Source: Bauldia litoralis
Lineage (GTDB): Bacteria; Pseudomonadota; Alphaproteobacteria; Rhizobiales; Kaistiaceae
Length of the DNA stretch: 64,000 bases
Assembly (NCBI RefSeq): GCF_900104485.1
Contig: NZ_FMXQ01000004.1
Location: forward strand, 124,001-188,000
Direction of reading: 5' to 3'
How positions within the stretch are numbered: the stretch's first letter is position 1; each line of letters begins with the position of its first letter. A model generated the notes under the pieces. The model saw nothing but the letters and a program-made list of their open reading frames with translations, did not search any database and was not told the origin of the DNA. Positions 17,397-26,869 of this stretch are shown piece after piece. Position numbers and translations under genes: made by a program.

Positions 17397-18992
17397 ATGA
17401 ACTTCCAGTCCCGCGACGATGCTGCGCAGATCAACGACGACGTCATCATCGTCGGCGGCGGACTGGCCGGCCTGTTCTGTGCCCTGCGGCTGGCGCCGCG
17501 CCCGGTCACGATTCTCGCTGCCGCGCCGATCGGCCAGGGGGCGTCCTCGGCCTGGGCGCAGGGCGGCATTGCCGCCGCCATCTCGCCGGGCGACTCGATC
17601 GAGAGCCACCTTGCCGACACGCTCGCCGCCGGCGCCGGCACGGTCGACGAGAAGATTGCCCGGCTGATGGTCGCCGACGCGGCCGATCGTATCCACGACC
17701 TGCTCGAATATGGCGTGCCCTTCGATCGCGACCTCGCCGGTGAGTTGGTGATGTCCCGCGAGGCCGCCCACAGCGAACGCCGGGTCGTCCACGTCAAGGG
17801 CGACATGGCCGGCGCCGCGATCATGGCTGCGCTGGTCGCGGCCGTTCACGAAACGCCGTCGATCCGGCTGATCGAGGGCTATGTCGGCGAGAGCATCACC
17901 GCCGAGGACGGCCACGCCACCGGCATCGTCGCGCGACCGCGCGGCGGCGGCGCGCCGGTGCTCTTCCCGGCCCGCGCCATCGTTCTGGCCACTGGCGGCA
18001 TCGGCCACCTCTATGCCGTGACCACCAACCCGCCGGAATCGGAAGGCGCCGGAGTCGGCATCGCGGCGCGCGTCGGGGCGGTGATCGCCGATCCCGAATT
18101 CGTCCAGTTCCACCCGACGGCGATCGCCGTCGGCCGCGACCCGGCGCCGCTGGCCACCGAGGCGCTGCGCGGCGAGGGCGCGACGCTGATCAACGCGGCC
18201 GGCGAGCGCTTCATGCTGGCGATCGATCCGCTGGCCGAACTGGCGCCCCGCGATATCGTCGCCCGCGCCATCCACAACGAACTGGCCGCCGGGCGCGGCG
18301 CCTTTCTCGACTGCAGGGAGGCGATCGGCGCGGAATTTCCGGAGAAATTCCCGACCGTCTATCAATATTGCCGCGACGCCGGGATCGATCCGGTCACCGA
18401 GCCGATCCCGATCGCGCCGGCCGAGCACTTCCACATGGGCGGCGTGCTGACCGACGCCTCCGGGCGCTCGACGCTCGACGGCCTCTGGGCCTGTGGCGAG
18501 ACCACCTCGACCGGCGCCCATGGCGCCAATCGTCTCGCCTCCAACTCGTTGCTCGAGGCGGTGGTGTTTTCGGCCCGGGCTGCCGACGACATCAAGGAAC
18601 ACATCCCCGACGGCGCGGTCATGCAGCCGGTCCCGACCGGCGAGGCGGCGGCCGGCGGCGAGCCCGATCCGGCGGCGGTGACGCGCCTGCGGGAGACGAT
18701 GACCCGCGACGTCGGCGTGGTCCGCGACCGCGCCGGGCTGATCCGCGCGCTGGAGATCATCGCCGAACTCGAACGCGATTGCCTGTCGACGCGGTTCCGC
18801 AACATGCTGACCACCGCGCGGCTGATCACGGCCGCGGCGCTCGCCCGCACCGAAAGCCGTGGCGGACACGAGCGCAGTGACTTCCCCGGCAGCGCCGAGA
18901 TCTGGCATCGCCGCACCTTCATCACGCTGGAGGAGGCCGACGCGATCGCCGCCGAGGCGCTGTCGCCGACGGTGGAAAGCGTCTTTGGCTGA
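17397..18992 (+). CDS. nadB: L-aspartate oxidase
   Basis: A 531-residue flavoprotein that oxidises L-aspartate to iminoaspartate for NadA. The FAD motif is [12 protein letters not shown] (about residues 18-29); [61 protein letters not shown] and the C-terminal [21 protein letters not shown] followed by [16 protein letters not shown] are the flavin and substrate regions of the succinate dehydrogenase/fumarate reductase flavoprotein family. A helical tail contains [25 protein letters not shown] is seven bases from the ATG. The 120-bp gap after nadA contains no separate promoter I can recognise. Confidence 0.97.
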   Translation: MNFQSRDDAAQINDDVIIVGGGLAGLFCALRLAPRPVTILAAAPIGQGASSAWAQGGIAAAISPGDSIESHLADTLAAGAGTVDEKIARLMVADAADRIHDLLEYGVPFDRDLAGELVMSREAAHSERRVVHVKGDMAGAAIMAALVAAVHETPSIRLIEGYVGESITAEDGHATGIVARPRGGGAPVLFPARAIVLATGGIGHLYAVTTNPPESEGAGVGIAARVGAVIADPEFVQFHPTAIAVGRDPAPLATEALRGEGATLINAAGERFMLAIDPLAELAPRDIVARAIHNELAAGRGAFLDCREAIGAEFPEKFPTVYQYCRDAGIDPVTEPIPIAPAEHFHMGGVLTDASGRSTLDGLWACGETTSTGAHGANRLASNSLLEAVVFSARAADDIKEHIPDGAVMQPVPTGEAAAGGEPDPAAVTRLRETMTRDVGVVRDRAGLIRALEIIAELERDCLSTRFRNMLTTARLITAAALARTESRGGHERSDFPGSAEIWHRRTFITLEEADAIAAEALSPTVESVFG

Positions 18993-19440
18993 GGCGGGCG
19001 GCGCGCCGCCGCGAACCGGCTGGGCGCCGCTCAAGCCGGAACTGCTGGTCAGCGATCTCAAGGCGAGCCTCGGCTTCTGGCGTGACCTGCTTGGCTTTCG
19101 CGTTGCCTATTGGCGCGACGGCTTTGTCTATCTCGAACGCTCCGAAGGGGCGCAGATCATGCTCTTCGAGCGCGACGGCAGCTTCGAGACCGGGGCGATG
19201 GAGCCACCATTTGGACGCGGTGCGATGTTCCAGGTCTATGTCGGGGATGTCGCGGCGACCGAAGCGGCGCTGGCCGGGGCCGGCTGGCCGCTGCATGGCG
19301 CATTGCGCGAGGTCTGGCGGCGGTGGGGCGATCGCGAGGGGGGCCAGCGTGAACTGTTCGTCCAGGACCCGGACGGGTATCTGGTCATGGTCGCCGAGGT
19401 GATCGGCGAACGCCCGTTAACGGCCGGAGAGACGCCATGA
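18985..19440 (+). CDS. VOC family protein embedded in the nad operon
   Basis: A 151-residue glyoxalase/bleomycin-resistance-type protein. The most likely start is a TTG at 18985 overlapping the last codons of nadB; no ATG lies at a sensible place and upstream frame is an Arg-rich shadow. Elements: [71 protein letters not shown] and [24 protein letters not shown]. The terminal [12 protein letters not shown] keeps the Glu metal ligand, whereas the N-terminal His is replaced by Glu or Ser. The stop overlaps the nadC ATG, so it is translationally coupled at both ends. No NAD-pathway step is known for it. Confidence 0.85.
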   Translation: MAEAGGAPPRTGWAPLKPELLVSDLKASLGFWRDLLGFRVAYWRDGFVYLERSEGAQIMLFERDGSFETGAMEPPFGRGAMFQVYVGDVAATEAALAGAGWPLHGALREVWRRWGDREGGQRELFVQDPDGYLVMVAEVIGERPLTAGETP

Positions 19441-20294
19441 GTAACCTGCCAGAATTGCCCCGCCTTCTCGTCGCCGACGCGGTCCAGGCCGCGCTGAAGG
19501 AGGACCTCGGGCGGGCCGGGGACATGACGTCGGATGCGACGATACCGGCGGATATGCCCGCCCGGGCGGTGATCGCGACCCGCAAGCCCGGCGTGCTGGC
19601 CGGGCTGGCGTTGGCCGAAGCGGCCTTTCGGGAGATCGATCCTTCTGTGCGCTTCGCCGCGTCGCGACGGGATGGCGACAAGCTGGAGCGGGGCGATATC
19701 GTGGCGGAGATCGAGGGACCGGCGCGGTCGATTCTTGCCGGCGAGCGCGTGGCGCTGAACTTCCTCTGCCACCTGTCAGGCGTCGCGACAGCGACCCGCG
19801 AGATGGTCGACAAGGTGGCGCATACGAAGGCGCGGATCTGCGACACGCGCAAGACCCTGCCGGGGTTGCGCGCCTTCGAGAAATACGCGGTGCGGTGTGG
19901 GGGCGGCGCCAACCATCGCTTCGGCCTCGACGACGCGATCCTGATCAAGGACAACCACATCGCCGTTGCCGGTGGCGTGGTGGCGGCGATCGAGGCGGCA
20001 CGGTCCTTTGCCGGACATTTGGTCAGGATCGAGATCGAGGTCGACACGCTCGACCAGTTGCGTGAGGCGATGGACGCGCGGCCGGACGCCGTGCTGCTCG
20101 ACAACATGACGCCGGACCAGCTTCGCGAGGCGGTCGGGATCATCGCAGGCCGGGCGGTGGCGGAAGCGTCGGGAAATGTGACTGCGGCGACCGTTGCCGC
20201 GATTGCCGAAGCGGGGGTCGACCGAATCTCGTCGGGGTGGATCACCCACTCCGCGCCGTCGCTCGATCTCGGGCTCGACATCGTCGTCGGCTGA
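19437..20294 (+). CDS. nadC: Nicotinate-nucleotide pyrophosphorylase (carboxylating), quinolinate phosphoribosyltransferase
   Basis: A 285-residue type II phosphoribosyltransferase that makes nicotinate mononucleotide from quinolinate and PRPP. Signature blocks: [105 protein letters not shown] and [11 protein letters not shown], ending in [20 protein letters not shown]. Catalytic Arg, Lys, Glu and Asp positions appear intact. The ATG overlaps the stop of the VOC gene. It closes the operon; a 7-bp hairpin spans the stop codon. Confidence 0.98.
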   Translation: MSNLPELPRLLVADAVQAALKEDLGRAGDMTSDATIPADMPARAVIATRKPGVLAGLALAEAAFREIDPSVRFAASRRDGDKLERGDIVAEIEGPARSILAGERVALNFLCHLSGVATATREMVDKVAHTKARICDTRKTLPGLRAFEKYAVRCGGGANHRFGLDDAILIKDNHIAVAGGVVAAIEAARSFAGHLVRIEIEVDTLDQLREAMDARPDAVLLDNMTPDQLREAVGIIAGRAVAEASGNVTAATVAAIAEAGVDRISSGWITHSAPSLDLGLDIVVG

Positions 20295-20305
20295 CGCCGC
20301 CGACG
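20285..20305. terminator. Hairpin at the end of nadC, possible weak terminator
   Basis: CGTCGGC at 20285-20291 and GCCGACG at 20299-20305 form a perfect 7-bp stem with a 7-base loop that includes the nadC stop codon. No T-run follows on either strand, so it is not a canonical intrinsic terminator. Its place between convergent genes is the only support for a terminator role. Confidence 0.3.
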
Positions 20306-20312
20306 GCGCCGA

Positions 20313-20510
20313 TCAGGCGAAAAAGATTAGGTAGAGAATTCCGAAGAGCACCACGACGGCGCCGGTGCTGATCCACAGGACGTAACGGACGTTCTGCTGG
20401 TCGACGCCCTGACGGGCATTGGTGGTCGGCTCGTCGACTTCCTTACCGTGGTGCTCGACGGGCTCGTATTCCGGGGCTCTGGCGGCTCTGGCGGGGTTGT
20501 CTGTCGTCAC
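20313..20510 (-). CDS. Small single-pass membrane protein, hypothetical
   Basis: A 65-residue protein from a GTG at 20510 preceded by GGAGA at suitable spacing. The N-terminal 40 residues are hydrophilic (PEYEPVEHHGKEVDEPTT), followed by one transmembrane helix (YVLWISTGAVVVLFGILYLIFF) and an immediate C-terminus: a tail-anchored topology with the N-terminus probably in the cytosol. No family recognised. It is convergent with nadC and upstream of the SleB-like gene on the same strand. Confidence 0.65.
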   Translation of the reverse strand: MTTDNPARAARAPEYEPVEHHGKEVDEPTTNARQGVDQQNVRYVLWISTGAVVVLFGILYLIFFA

Positions 20511-20594
20511 GAAAGGTCTCCAGTTCAGTCTGGTTCCCTATCGCAACGACCCCCGCGTCGAATTGGTTCCCTGCGCCCTCAAGGGGCAGGGCGG

Positions 20595-21635
20595 TCAGCT
20601 CCAGCCGCCGTAGCGGGTGTTGTAGAAGATGTGACGGCCGATCTTGTCGGTCTGTGTCATGCGGCGGGCCCAGCGCGGGCGGACATAGGTCGCATGATAG
20701 TGCGTGGCAGAGCCGACGTCCTCGAGGAAGGTGTCGGCCTGCTGTTCGACGGTCCGCTTCGCCAGTTCCTGCGCCGTCTTCCAAGACCCCATGTCGGTGA
20801 TCCGCTCCGGGCGGCCGTCGCAGGCGAAGGAGAACTGGCAGCGATTGCGCTTGGTCTGGTTCTGGAAGACCACGCCGCAGATCGTATTCGGGTAGGTCGG
20901 GTTCTTGAGGCGGTTGAGCACCACCTGGGCGACGGCGATCTGGCCGTCTTCCGGCTCGCCGCGCGCCTCGAAATAGATGGCGGTGGCCAGGCACTTGAGC
21001 TCGCTGGCCGAGTCGGCGCTGGCCGGCAGCGGCTTGTTGACCCAGGCATGGGTCGCCGGCGCGTTCGGGATCATGATGCTCTGGTTGAGCGAACCGGTGG
21101 CGATGACCGCGTCGAAGGGCGCCTTGGTGATCGGCTCGGAAGCAGCGGCATAGGCGACGATGACGCCGCCATTGGTCTTGTCGCCGACCTTGCCGACCGG
21201 CCCGGTCTCGTGGCCTGGCGGCCGCGTTTTCGGCACGATGCCGGAGGCATCGACCGGGGCGGCGGAGGCGACGGCGACCGCGCCAACCGCCGGCGTGTCG
21301 AGCCGGACGAAGGCGACGCGCGGCAGGTTCGGCTCGGCCTCGATCGGCGCGAAGATATCGACGGACTTCAGGTAGCCGGCGCTGATGTCTTCCGGCCGCA
21401 GGATTCGAAGGTTGCCCTTGCCGCGACGGTCGATGGCGTGGACCGATGCGGCGGTGCGGATCGCGCCGGTTCGCATCGGATCGACCATGGAGGCGGAAAG
21501 GAATCCGTCGGCATTGTTGGCAGGCATGAGGTTCGCGACATCGGTTGTCGAGAAGGCCAATGCCAGACCGGCAATGCAGCACCGGATCGTCATCGTCGGC
21601 TTTGACGGTCTCGGCCGCCTCATCGATTGCACCAT
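20595..21635 (-). CDS. Cell wall hydrolase, SleB/CwlJ-type (Hydrolase_2 domain)
   Basis: About 346 residues from the first ATG at 21635; alternative ATGs at 21623 and 21593 are also compatible and the exact start is undecided. A hydrophobic segment (IRCCIAGLALAFS) suggests export. After a long low-complexity Pro/Ala region, the C-terminal 120 residues form the lytic domain: CLATAIYFEARGEPEDGQIAV (catalytic Glu candidate), QVVLNRLKNPTYPNTIC, CQFSFACDGRPERI, AQELAKRTVEQ and ATHYHATYVRPRWARRM ending HIFYNTRYGGW. In Gram-negatives without spores these proteins remodel peptidoglycan during growth. It is monocistronic, reading toward the small membrane protein gene. Confidence 0.88.
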   Translation of the reverse strand: MVQSMRRPRPSKPTMTIRCCIAGLALAFSTTDVANLMPANNADGFLSASMVDPMRTGAIRTAASVHAIDRRGKGNLRILRPEDISAGYLKSVDIFAPIEAEPNLPRVAFVRLDTPAVGAVAVASAAPVDASGIVPKTRPPGHETGPVGKVGDKTNGGVIVAYAAASEPITKAPFDAVIATGSLNQSIMIPNAPATHAWVNKPLPASADSASELKCLATAIYFEARGEPEDGQIAVAQVVLNRLKNPTYPNTICGVVFQNQTKRNRCQFSFACDGRPERITDMGSWKTAQELAKRTVEQQADTFLEDVGSATHYHATYVRPRWARRMTQTDKIGRHIFYNTRYGGWS

Positions 21636-21821
21636 TGCCGCAACTACTCCACCCACGCTACCGGCGCCGCGTTACTGCGATGACCCGCTGGCCAACACGA
21701 CGACGCACCCCAACACGGCGATAGTTATGAGGGGTTAACCTTGAAGAGCGGTTAACGCGGATGATTTGATTCAATTGCAACCTGATACGTCGGGTAATGG
21801 CGGGGCGACACGCAGCGAATA

Positions 21822-24509
21822 CTATGCGTTCGCCGCGTCGTCGCTTCGGGCGCCCTCGCGAAGCGCGGCCTGGGCGGCGGCGAGGCGGGCGATGGGGACC
21901 CGGAAGGGCGAGCACGAGACATAGTCGAGACCGACCTCCTCGCAGAAGGCGATCGTCGCCGGGTCGCCGCCATGCTCACCGCAGATGCCGAGCTTGATGG
22001 CGGGGCGGGTCTCGCGGCCGCGGTCGGCGGCGATCTGGATCAACTCGCCGACGCCGTCACGGTCGAGCGTGACGAACGGGTCGTTCGGCAGGATGCCGGT
22101 GGTGGTGTAGGTGCCGAGCAGCGTCGAGGTGTCGTCGCGCGACAGGCCGAAGGTGGTCTGGGTCAGGTCGTTGGTGCCGAAGGAGAAGAACTCCGCCGCA
22201 TGGGCGATGGCATCGGCCTGGAGGGCTGCGCGCGGCAGCTCGATCATCGTGCCGACCGTGTAGACCGGACGCTTGCCGCGCTCCTCGGCGACGGCGTCGG
22301 CTGCCCGCTCGATCATCTCGCGGACCCGGACCAGTTCGGTCGCCATCGCCACCAGCGGCACCATGATCTCGGGCTCCACCGTTTCGCCGGAGGCCGCCTC
22401 GACATCGGCGGCGGCCTCGAAGATCGCCCGCGCCTGGGTCTCGGCGATCTCCGGATAGGAGATGGCGAGGCGGCAGCCACGATGGCCGAGCATCGGGTTG
22501 AACTCGTGCAGGGCAAGAGCGCGCTCGCGAAGCTTCTCCGGCTCGACCTCCATCGCCTTGGCGACCTCGGCGAGTTCCTCGTCGGTATGCGGCAGGAATT
22601 CGTGCAGCGGCGGGTCGAGCAGCCGGATGGTCACCGGCAGCCCCTTCATGATCTCGAACAGGCCGACGAAATCGGCGCGCTGCATCGGCAGCAGCTTGGC
22701 CAGCGCCGCGCGCCGCCCGGCCTCGTCGCCGGCGAGGATCATCTCGCGCACCGCGACGATGCGGTCCTCCTGGAAGAACATGTGCTCTGTGCGGCAGAGG
22801 CCGATGCCCTCGGCGCCGAAGGAGCGGGCGGTTTCCGCATCGATCGACGTCTCGGCATTGGCGCGCACCCGCATGCGCCGCGCCTGGTCGGCCCATTCCA
22901 TCAGCTTGCCGAAATCGCCGGACATCTCCGGCTGGCGCATGGCGATCGAGCCGGCAAGGATCTGCCCGGTGCCGCCGTCGACGGTGATGACGTCGCCCTT
23001 CTTGAGGACGCGGTCGCTCGCCGTCAGGGTCTGGTTCTGGTAGTCGACGCGGACGCCGCCAGCGCCGGAGACGCAGGGCTTGCCCATGCCGCGGGCGACG
23101 ACGGCCGCGTGGCTGGTCATGCCGCCGCGCGTCGTCAGGATGGCCTGGGCGGCGTTCATGCCATGGATATCCTCCGGGCTGGTCTCGACCCGGACGAGGA
23201 TCACCTTCTTGCCCTGGTTGCTGGCGGTCTCGGCGTCTTCCGACGAGAAGACGATCTCGCCGGACGCCGCGCCGGGCGAGGCCGGCAGGCCGGTGGCGAC
23301 GAGGTCGCGCTTGGCCTCGGGATCGATGGTCGGGTGGAGAAGCTGGTCGAGCGACATCGGATCGACCATCAGCACCGCCTCGTCGGCGGTGATCATGCTC
23401 TCCTCGGCAAGTTCGACCGCGATCTTGAGCGCCGCCCGCCCGGTTCGCTTGCCGGAACGGGTCTGCAGGATCCACAGCTTGCCGCGCTCGACGGTGAACT
23501 CGACATCCTGCATGTCGCGATAGTGACGCTCGAGGGTGTCGCAGATCGAGCGGAAGCCCCAGAAAGCATCGGGCATCGCCGATTCCAGCGACGGCTGGTC
23601 GGAGCCGGAGGCGATGCGCGCCGCCTCGGTGAGGTCGCGCGGCGTGCGGATACCGGCGACGACGTCCTCGCCCTGGGCGTTGATCAGATACTCGCCATAG
23701 AGTTCCTTCTCGCCGGTCGAGGGATTGCGGGTGAAGGCGACGCCGGTGGCCGAGGTATCGCCCATGTTGCCGAAGACCATGGCCTGAACGGTGACGCCGG
23801 TGCCCCAGTCCTCGGGGATGGCGTGCAGGCGGCGATAGGTGATCGCCCGCGGCGTCATCCAGGATTCGAACACGGCGCCGATCGCACCCCAGAGCTGGTC
23901 GTGCGGATCCTGCGGGAAAGGCGCGCCGTGGTCGCGTTCGACGATGACCTTGTAGTCATGGACGAGTTCCGCCCAGTCGTCGCCGGTCAGTTCGGTGTCG
24001 AGCGTGTAGCCGCGCTCGTCCTTGAAGTCCTCGATCCGCTCCTCGAAGTTATGGACGTCGATGCCGAGCACGACGTCGGAATACATCTGGATGAAGCGGC
24101 GGTAGGAATCGTAGGCGAAGCGCTTGTCGGCGGAGGCGGCGAGCGCCTCGACGGTGCGGTCGTTGAGACCGAGGTTGAGGACGGTGTCCATCATGCCCGG
24201 CATCGAGGCGCGGGCGCCGGAGCGCACCGACACCAGGAGCGGCATCTTCTCGTCGCCGAAAGTGCGGCCCGTCTTTTCCTCGGTCGCGGCCAGCGCCTCG
24301 TTGACCTGACCGACGAGGTCATCGGGATAGCTGCGGTCGTTGCCGTAGAAGTGGGTGCAGACTTCGGTGGTCAGGGTGAAACCGGGTGGCACCGGCAGGC
24401 CGAGGCTGGCCATTTCGGCGAGGTTCGCGCCCTTGCCACCGAGGAGCTCGCGCATCTCCGCGCTGCCCTCGGCGCCGCCGTCGCCGAAACTGTAAACCCA
24501 CTTTGTCAT
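21822..24509 (-). CDS. ppdK: Pyruvate, phosphate dikinase
   Basis: An 895-residue enzyme that interconverts pyruvate, ATP and Pi with phosphoenolpyruvate, AMP and PPi, as gluconeogenic or glycolytic switch. Domains in order: ATP-grasp nucleotide-binding region (about 1-340, starting TKWVYSFGDG and LLGGKGANLAEMASLGLPVPPGF), swivelling phosphohistidine domain with the catalytic His467 in GGMTSHAAVVARGMGKP, and the C-terminal PEP/pyruvate barrel (about 520-880) with GIGLCRTEHMFF, GHRGCRLAI, SFGTNDLTQTTFGLSRDD and the catalytic Cys in LGICGEHGGDP. Length is typical. It is likely expressed alone; the 107-bp upstream gap is short, so read-through from nadQ is possible. Confidence 0.98.
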   Translation of the reverse strand: MTKWVYSFGDGGAEGSAEMRELLGGKGANLAEMASLGLPVPPGFTLTTEVCTHFYGNDRSYPDDLVGQVNEALAATEEKTGRTFGDEKMPLLVSVRSGARASMPGMMDTVLNLGLNDRTVEALAASADKRFAYDSYRRFIQMYSDVVLGIDVHNFEERIEDFKDERGYTLDTELTGDDWAELVHDYKVIVERDHGAPFPQDPHDQLWGAIGAVFESWMTPRAITYRRLHAIPEDWGTGVTVQAMVFGNMGDTSATGVAFTRNPSTGEKELYGEYLINAQGEDVVAGIRTPRDLTEAARIASGSDQPSLESAMPDAFWGFRSICDTLERHYRDMQDVEFTVERGKLWILQTRSGKRTGRAALKIAVELAEESMITADEAVLMVDPMSLDQLLHPTIDPEAKRDLVATGLPASPGAASGEIVFSSEDAETASNQGKKVILVRVETSPEDIHGMNAAQAILTTRGGMTSHAAVVARGMGKPCVSGAGGVRVDYQNQTLTASDRVLKKGDVITVDGGTGQILAGSIAMRQPEMSGDFGKLMEWADQARRMRVRANAETSIDAETARSFGAEGIGLCRTEHMFFQEDRIVAVREMILAGDEAGRRAALAKLLPMQRADFVGLFEIMKGLPVTIRLLDPPLHEFLPHTDEELAEVAKAMEVEPEKLRERALALHEFNPMLGHRGCRLAISYPEIAETQARAIFEAAADVEAASGETVEPEIMVPLVAMATELVRVREMIERAADAVAEERGKRPVYTVGTMIELPRAALQADAIAHAAEFFSFGTNDLTQTTFGLSRDDTSTLLGTYTTTGILPNDPFVTLDRDGVGELIQIAADRGRETRPAIKLGICGEHGGDPATIAFCEEVGLDYVSCSPFRVPIARLAAAQAALREGARSDDAANA

Positions 24510-24616
24510 CGGTCACTCCAGCGCCTGCGCGATGGCCCTGCCTAGCGGTGCGAGGGAGGCAGTGCAATGGGGTTGCTTGCCGCAGCGGGAGCCGGCGTCG
24601 GGGCGGTTGTCCATCA

Positions 24617-25612
24617 TCAGGAACGCGAGCCGACGCGCAGGCCGGGAGCCGGGCGTTCCTGCACGACTTCGCGGCGGAAGCGGAAGAGAGCGGCGGGGCG
24701 GCCGCGCTTCGGGCGGGTCGATTCGCCGGTCGGCTCGACAAGGGTCGCGGCCTCGACCAAGCGACGGAAGTTCTGCTTGTGGAGGCGGCGGCCGGAGATC
24801 GCCTCGACCGCAAGTTGAAGATCGGTCAGCGTGAAGTCCGGCGGCATCAGTTCGAAGATCACCGGCCGGTACTTGAGCTTCGCCCTGAGGCGCGAAATCG
24901 CGGTGGCGAGCACCCGGCGATGGTCGAACCGCATCGGCGTTCCGGTAATCGCCGTCGGCAAGGGGGTATCGTCGAGCGGTACGCGGCCGTCGCGGATCGC
25001 CTCGGGAACGAGCCCGGCCTCGTAGAACAGCTCATAGCGATCGAGCACCCGCTCCTCGTCCCAGCGCTCGCCGCCGGCGCCGAAGGCGAGGCCGATGCGG
25101 CTCCGCCGGCTGAGGCCGCGACGGGCCGGGTCGTCGCCGGCCGGTGCGCGCTCCCAACGCCGCAGGGCGGGCAGCAACGCCTCGTCGAGGATCGCCGGCC
25201 GACCCTCGCGCCAGTCTTCCCAGGGAAAGAAGCCGTACCACCGATCCCATCGCGCGCCGGTCAGCGCCAACGCTTCGGAGTGGGCGGCGTCGGGGCCGGT
25301 CAGCGCCAGATAGCCGACCGAGACCAGGTGCGGGCCGCGATCGCCGGGATGGGCGTGACGGCCGCGATCGCCGAAGGTGTAGAGCTGCTCGACATAGCCG
25401 AGACGCAGCGCCGTCTGTTCCTCGACCCACGCCCTCAGGCCCATTTCGAGGGTGCGGTGGGCGATCGGATCGAACGGCCCGAAGGGCAGGCCATCCGCCT
25501 CGCCGGGGCCGTTCGGTGGCGAAACCACGAGGATGAGGGGCTGCTGGTCCTCGACGGCAACGATCGCCGCGTTGAGGCCGATTTCGAGGGGCGGTCTCGC
25601 GGCGCGCGCCAT
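24617..25612 (-). CDS. nadQ: NadQ-type transcriptional regulator of NAD biosynthesis (Nudix-like sensor plus winged helix)
   Basis: A 331-residue protein. Residues about 10-150 form a Nudix-like fold (NAAIVAVEDQQPLILVVSPP, LPFGPFDPIAHRTLEMGLRA, LYTFGDRGR); its Nudix box is degenerate (RAWVEE in place of REUxEE), as in NrtR-type sensors that bind rather than hydrolyse nucleotides. The C-terminal part (about 225-315) is a winged-helix region: FELMPPDFTLTDLQLAVEAI and SGRRLHKQNFRRLVE, then a basic GRPAALFRFRRE wing. This layout matches the alphaproteobacterial NadQ repressor of nadABC. A matching palindrome lies before nadA 8 kb away. It is last in a minus-strand run after ygfZ, HD and phosphatase genes. 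Confidence 0.8.
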   Translation of the reverse strand: MARAARPPLEIGLNAAIVAVEDQQPLILVVSPPNGPGEADGLPFGPFDPIAHRTLEMGLRAWVEEQTALRLGYVEQLYTFGDRGRHAHPGDRGPHLVSVGYLALTGPDAAHSEALALTGARWDRWYGFFPWEDWREGRPAILDEALLPALRRWERAPAGDDPARRGLSRRSRIGLAFGAGGERWDEERVLDRYELFYEAGLVPEAIRDGRVPLDDTPLPTAITGTPMRFDHRRVLATAISRLRAKLKYRPVIFELMPPDFTLTDLQLAVEAISGRRLHKQNFRRLVEAATLVEPTGESTRPKRGRPAALFRFRREVVQERPAPGLRVGSRS

Positions 25613-25629
25613 GGACCGCTACCCGGCCG

Positions 25630-26145
25630 CTAGTCCTGAAGCGGTACGGCGAAGGGCGAATTCTCGAAGGCGAGTTCGCCGCGGCCGATGGCGTTGACCG
25701 CCTCGATCATCCGCCCGTTTCGCCCCAGGAGTTCATCGCCATGGGCGACGATCAGCGGGTTCGGGTAAGCCCAGGGCGACGCTTCGCGAAGCCGCTGCGC
25801 CAGTTCGCGCTCGTCCCGCTCCGGCCGCGCCGTGCACAGCGCGACGAAGGCCGCCGCCGTCGACCGGCTGATCCCGGCATAGCAATGGACGACCATCGGC
25901 CGCTCGCCATCCCAGCGCCGGACGAATTCGATCAGTTCACGAACGTGGTCCTCGCCCGGCGTTATCAGTCCGTCCGTGTCTTCGATGATGTCGTTGATGC
26001 CGATGAAAAGGTGGTTCTCGCGGGCAATGGTCGACGGACGGACAACCGGGGTGTCGTCGTTGATGACGCTGACGAGATGGCTGGCCCCGGACGCGGCGAC
26101 AGTCGCCGGCACCTGGGAGAGGGGACACACGTGAACCTGAGGCAT
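25630..26145 (-). CDS. Tyrosine/dual-specificity phosphatase-like protein
   Basis: A 171-residue cytosolic protein from the ATG at 26145 with AGGA seven bases upstream. The P-loop is MVVHCYAGISRSTAAAF, a complete C-x5-R-S signature, and the general-acid region may be INDIIEDTDGLITPGEDH. The fold resembles short cysteine-dependent phosphatases annotated as protein-tyrosine-phosphatase-like in alphaproteobacteria. Substrate unknown. It is 17 bases from nadQ and 34 from the HD gene, so it sits inside a putative operon. Confidence 0.8.
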   Translation of the reverse strand: MPQVHVCPLSQVPATVAASGASHLVSVINDDTPVVRPSTIARENHLFIGINDIIEDTDGLITPGEDHVRELIEFVRRWDGERPMVVHCYAGISRSTAAAFVALCTARPERDERELAQRLREASPWAYPNPLIVAHGDELLGRNGRMIEAVNAIGRGELAFENSPFAVPLQD

Positions 26146-26179
26146 TGAAATTCCTGTTATCGGTTTCTTAACCGGCATC

Positions 26180-26809
26180 TTAGTGCGATCCGGCCGGCCG
26201 GTCACCTGCTTCTGCCTCCAGGCCGGCGAAGCGCTTGAGGAAGCGTTTTTCAGCGATCGCCGCCGGCCACGGCGTCAGGTCGAGCCCGGTCGGGTCGACA
26301 TCGCGCGGCTGGCCGAAGAACTTTGCCGCCTCTGTCTCGCCGAAGCCGGCCAGCGTCGTCGCTTCGTAATAGGCGGCGGCGCGGTCGCCTGCCTTGATCC
26401 GGGCCTTGAGCCTGGCCGTGACCGGGTAGCGGACCCCGAAACGGCGATGGATTGCCGCCAGCAGGCGAGCCTCGATCTCGTGGTATTCGTTGCCAAGCAG
26501 GACCTTGAACGGCGAGATCATGTCGCCGATGACGTATTCCGGCGCGTCGTGCAGCATCACCGCCATATGGCCATCGGCCGTGAGGTCGGGCGTCGTGAGG
26601 CGAAGGATGTCGTCGACGAGCAGGGTGTGCTGGGCGACCGAAAAGGCGTTGGCGCCGACGGTCTGGCCGTTCCAGCGCGCCACTCGCGCCAGGCCGTGGG
26701 CGATGTCGGAAATCTCGATATCGAGGGGCGAGGGATCGATCAGGTCGAGCCGACGCCCTGACAGCATCCGCTGCCAGGCGCGGGGTGGGGCTTTGGGATG
26801 ATCGGGCAT
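26180..26809 (-). CDS. HD-domain phosphohydrolase, YfbR-like
   Basis: A 209-residue protein with HD-superfamily metal residues: the first His in FSVAQHTLLVDDIL, the central H-D pair in VMLHDAPEYVIGDM, and a distal Asp probably in AGDRAAAYYEA. The N-terminus contains WQRMLSGRRLDLIDPSPLDIEISDIAHGLARVARWNGQ in two pieces, typical of the 5'-deoxynucleotidase YfbR-like clade found in Rhizobiales. It probably dephosphorylates nucleotides, but specificity is not evident. It lies between ygfZ (60-base gap) and the phosphatase gene in the same direction. Confidence 0.85.
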   Translation of the reverse strand: MPDHPKAPPRAWQRMLSGRRLDLIDPSPLDIEISDIAHGLARVARWNGQTVGANAFSVAQHTLLVDDILRLTTPDLTADGHMAVMLHDAPEYVIGDMISPFKVLLGNEYHEIEARLLAAIHRRFGVRYPVTARLKARIKAGDRAAAYYEATTLAGFGETEAAKFFGQPRDVDPTGLDLTPWPAAIAEKRFLKRFAGLEAEAGDRPAGSH

Positions 26810-26869
26810 CGGGGACGGGTCGCGGTTGGTCGGCTGGCGGCCAGTGTCGCCGATTCGCAGGCGCTTCGG

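Noticed and set aside
21735-21755. Two TTAAC tetramers upstream of the SleB and ppdK genes as CtrA site
   Set aside because: The TTAA spacing is 13 bases, not the seven required by the CtrA consensus.
21972-24545. 857-residue open frame on the plus strand opposite ppdK
   Set aside because: It is the antisense shadow of a clear ppdK gene in GC-rich DNA; the translation has no family motif and is rich in Gly, Arg, His and Asp as expected from such shadows.
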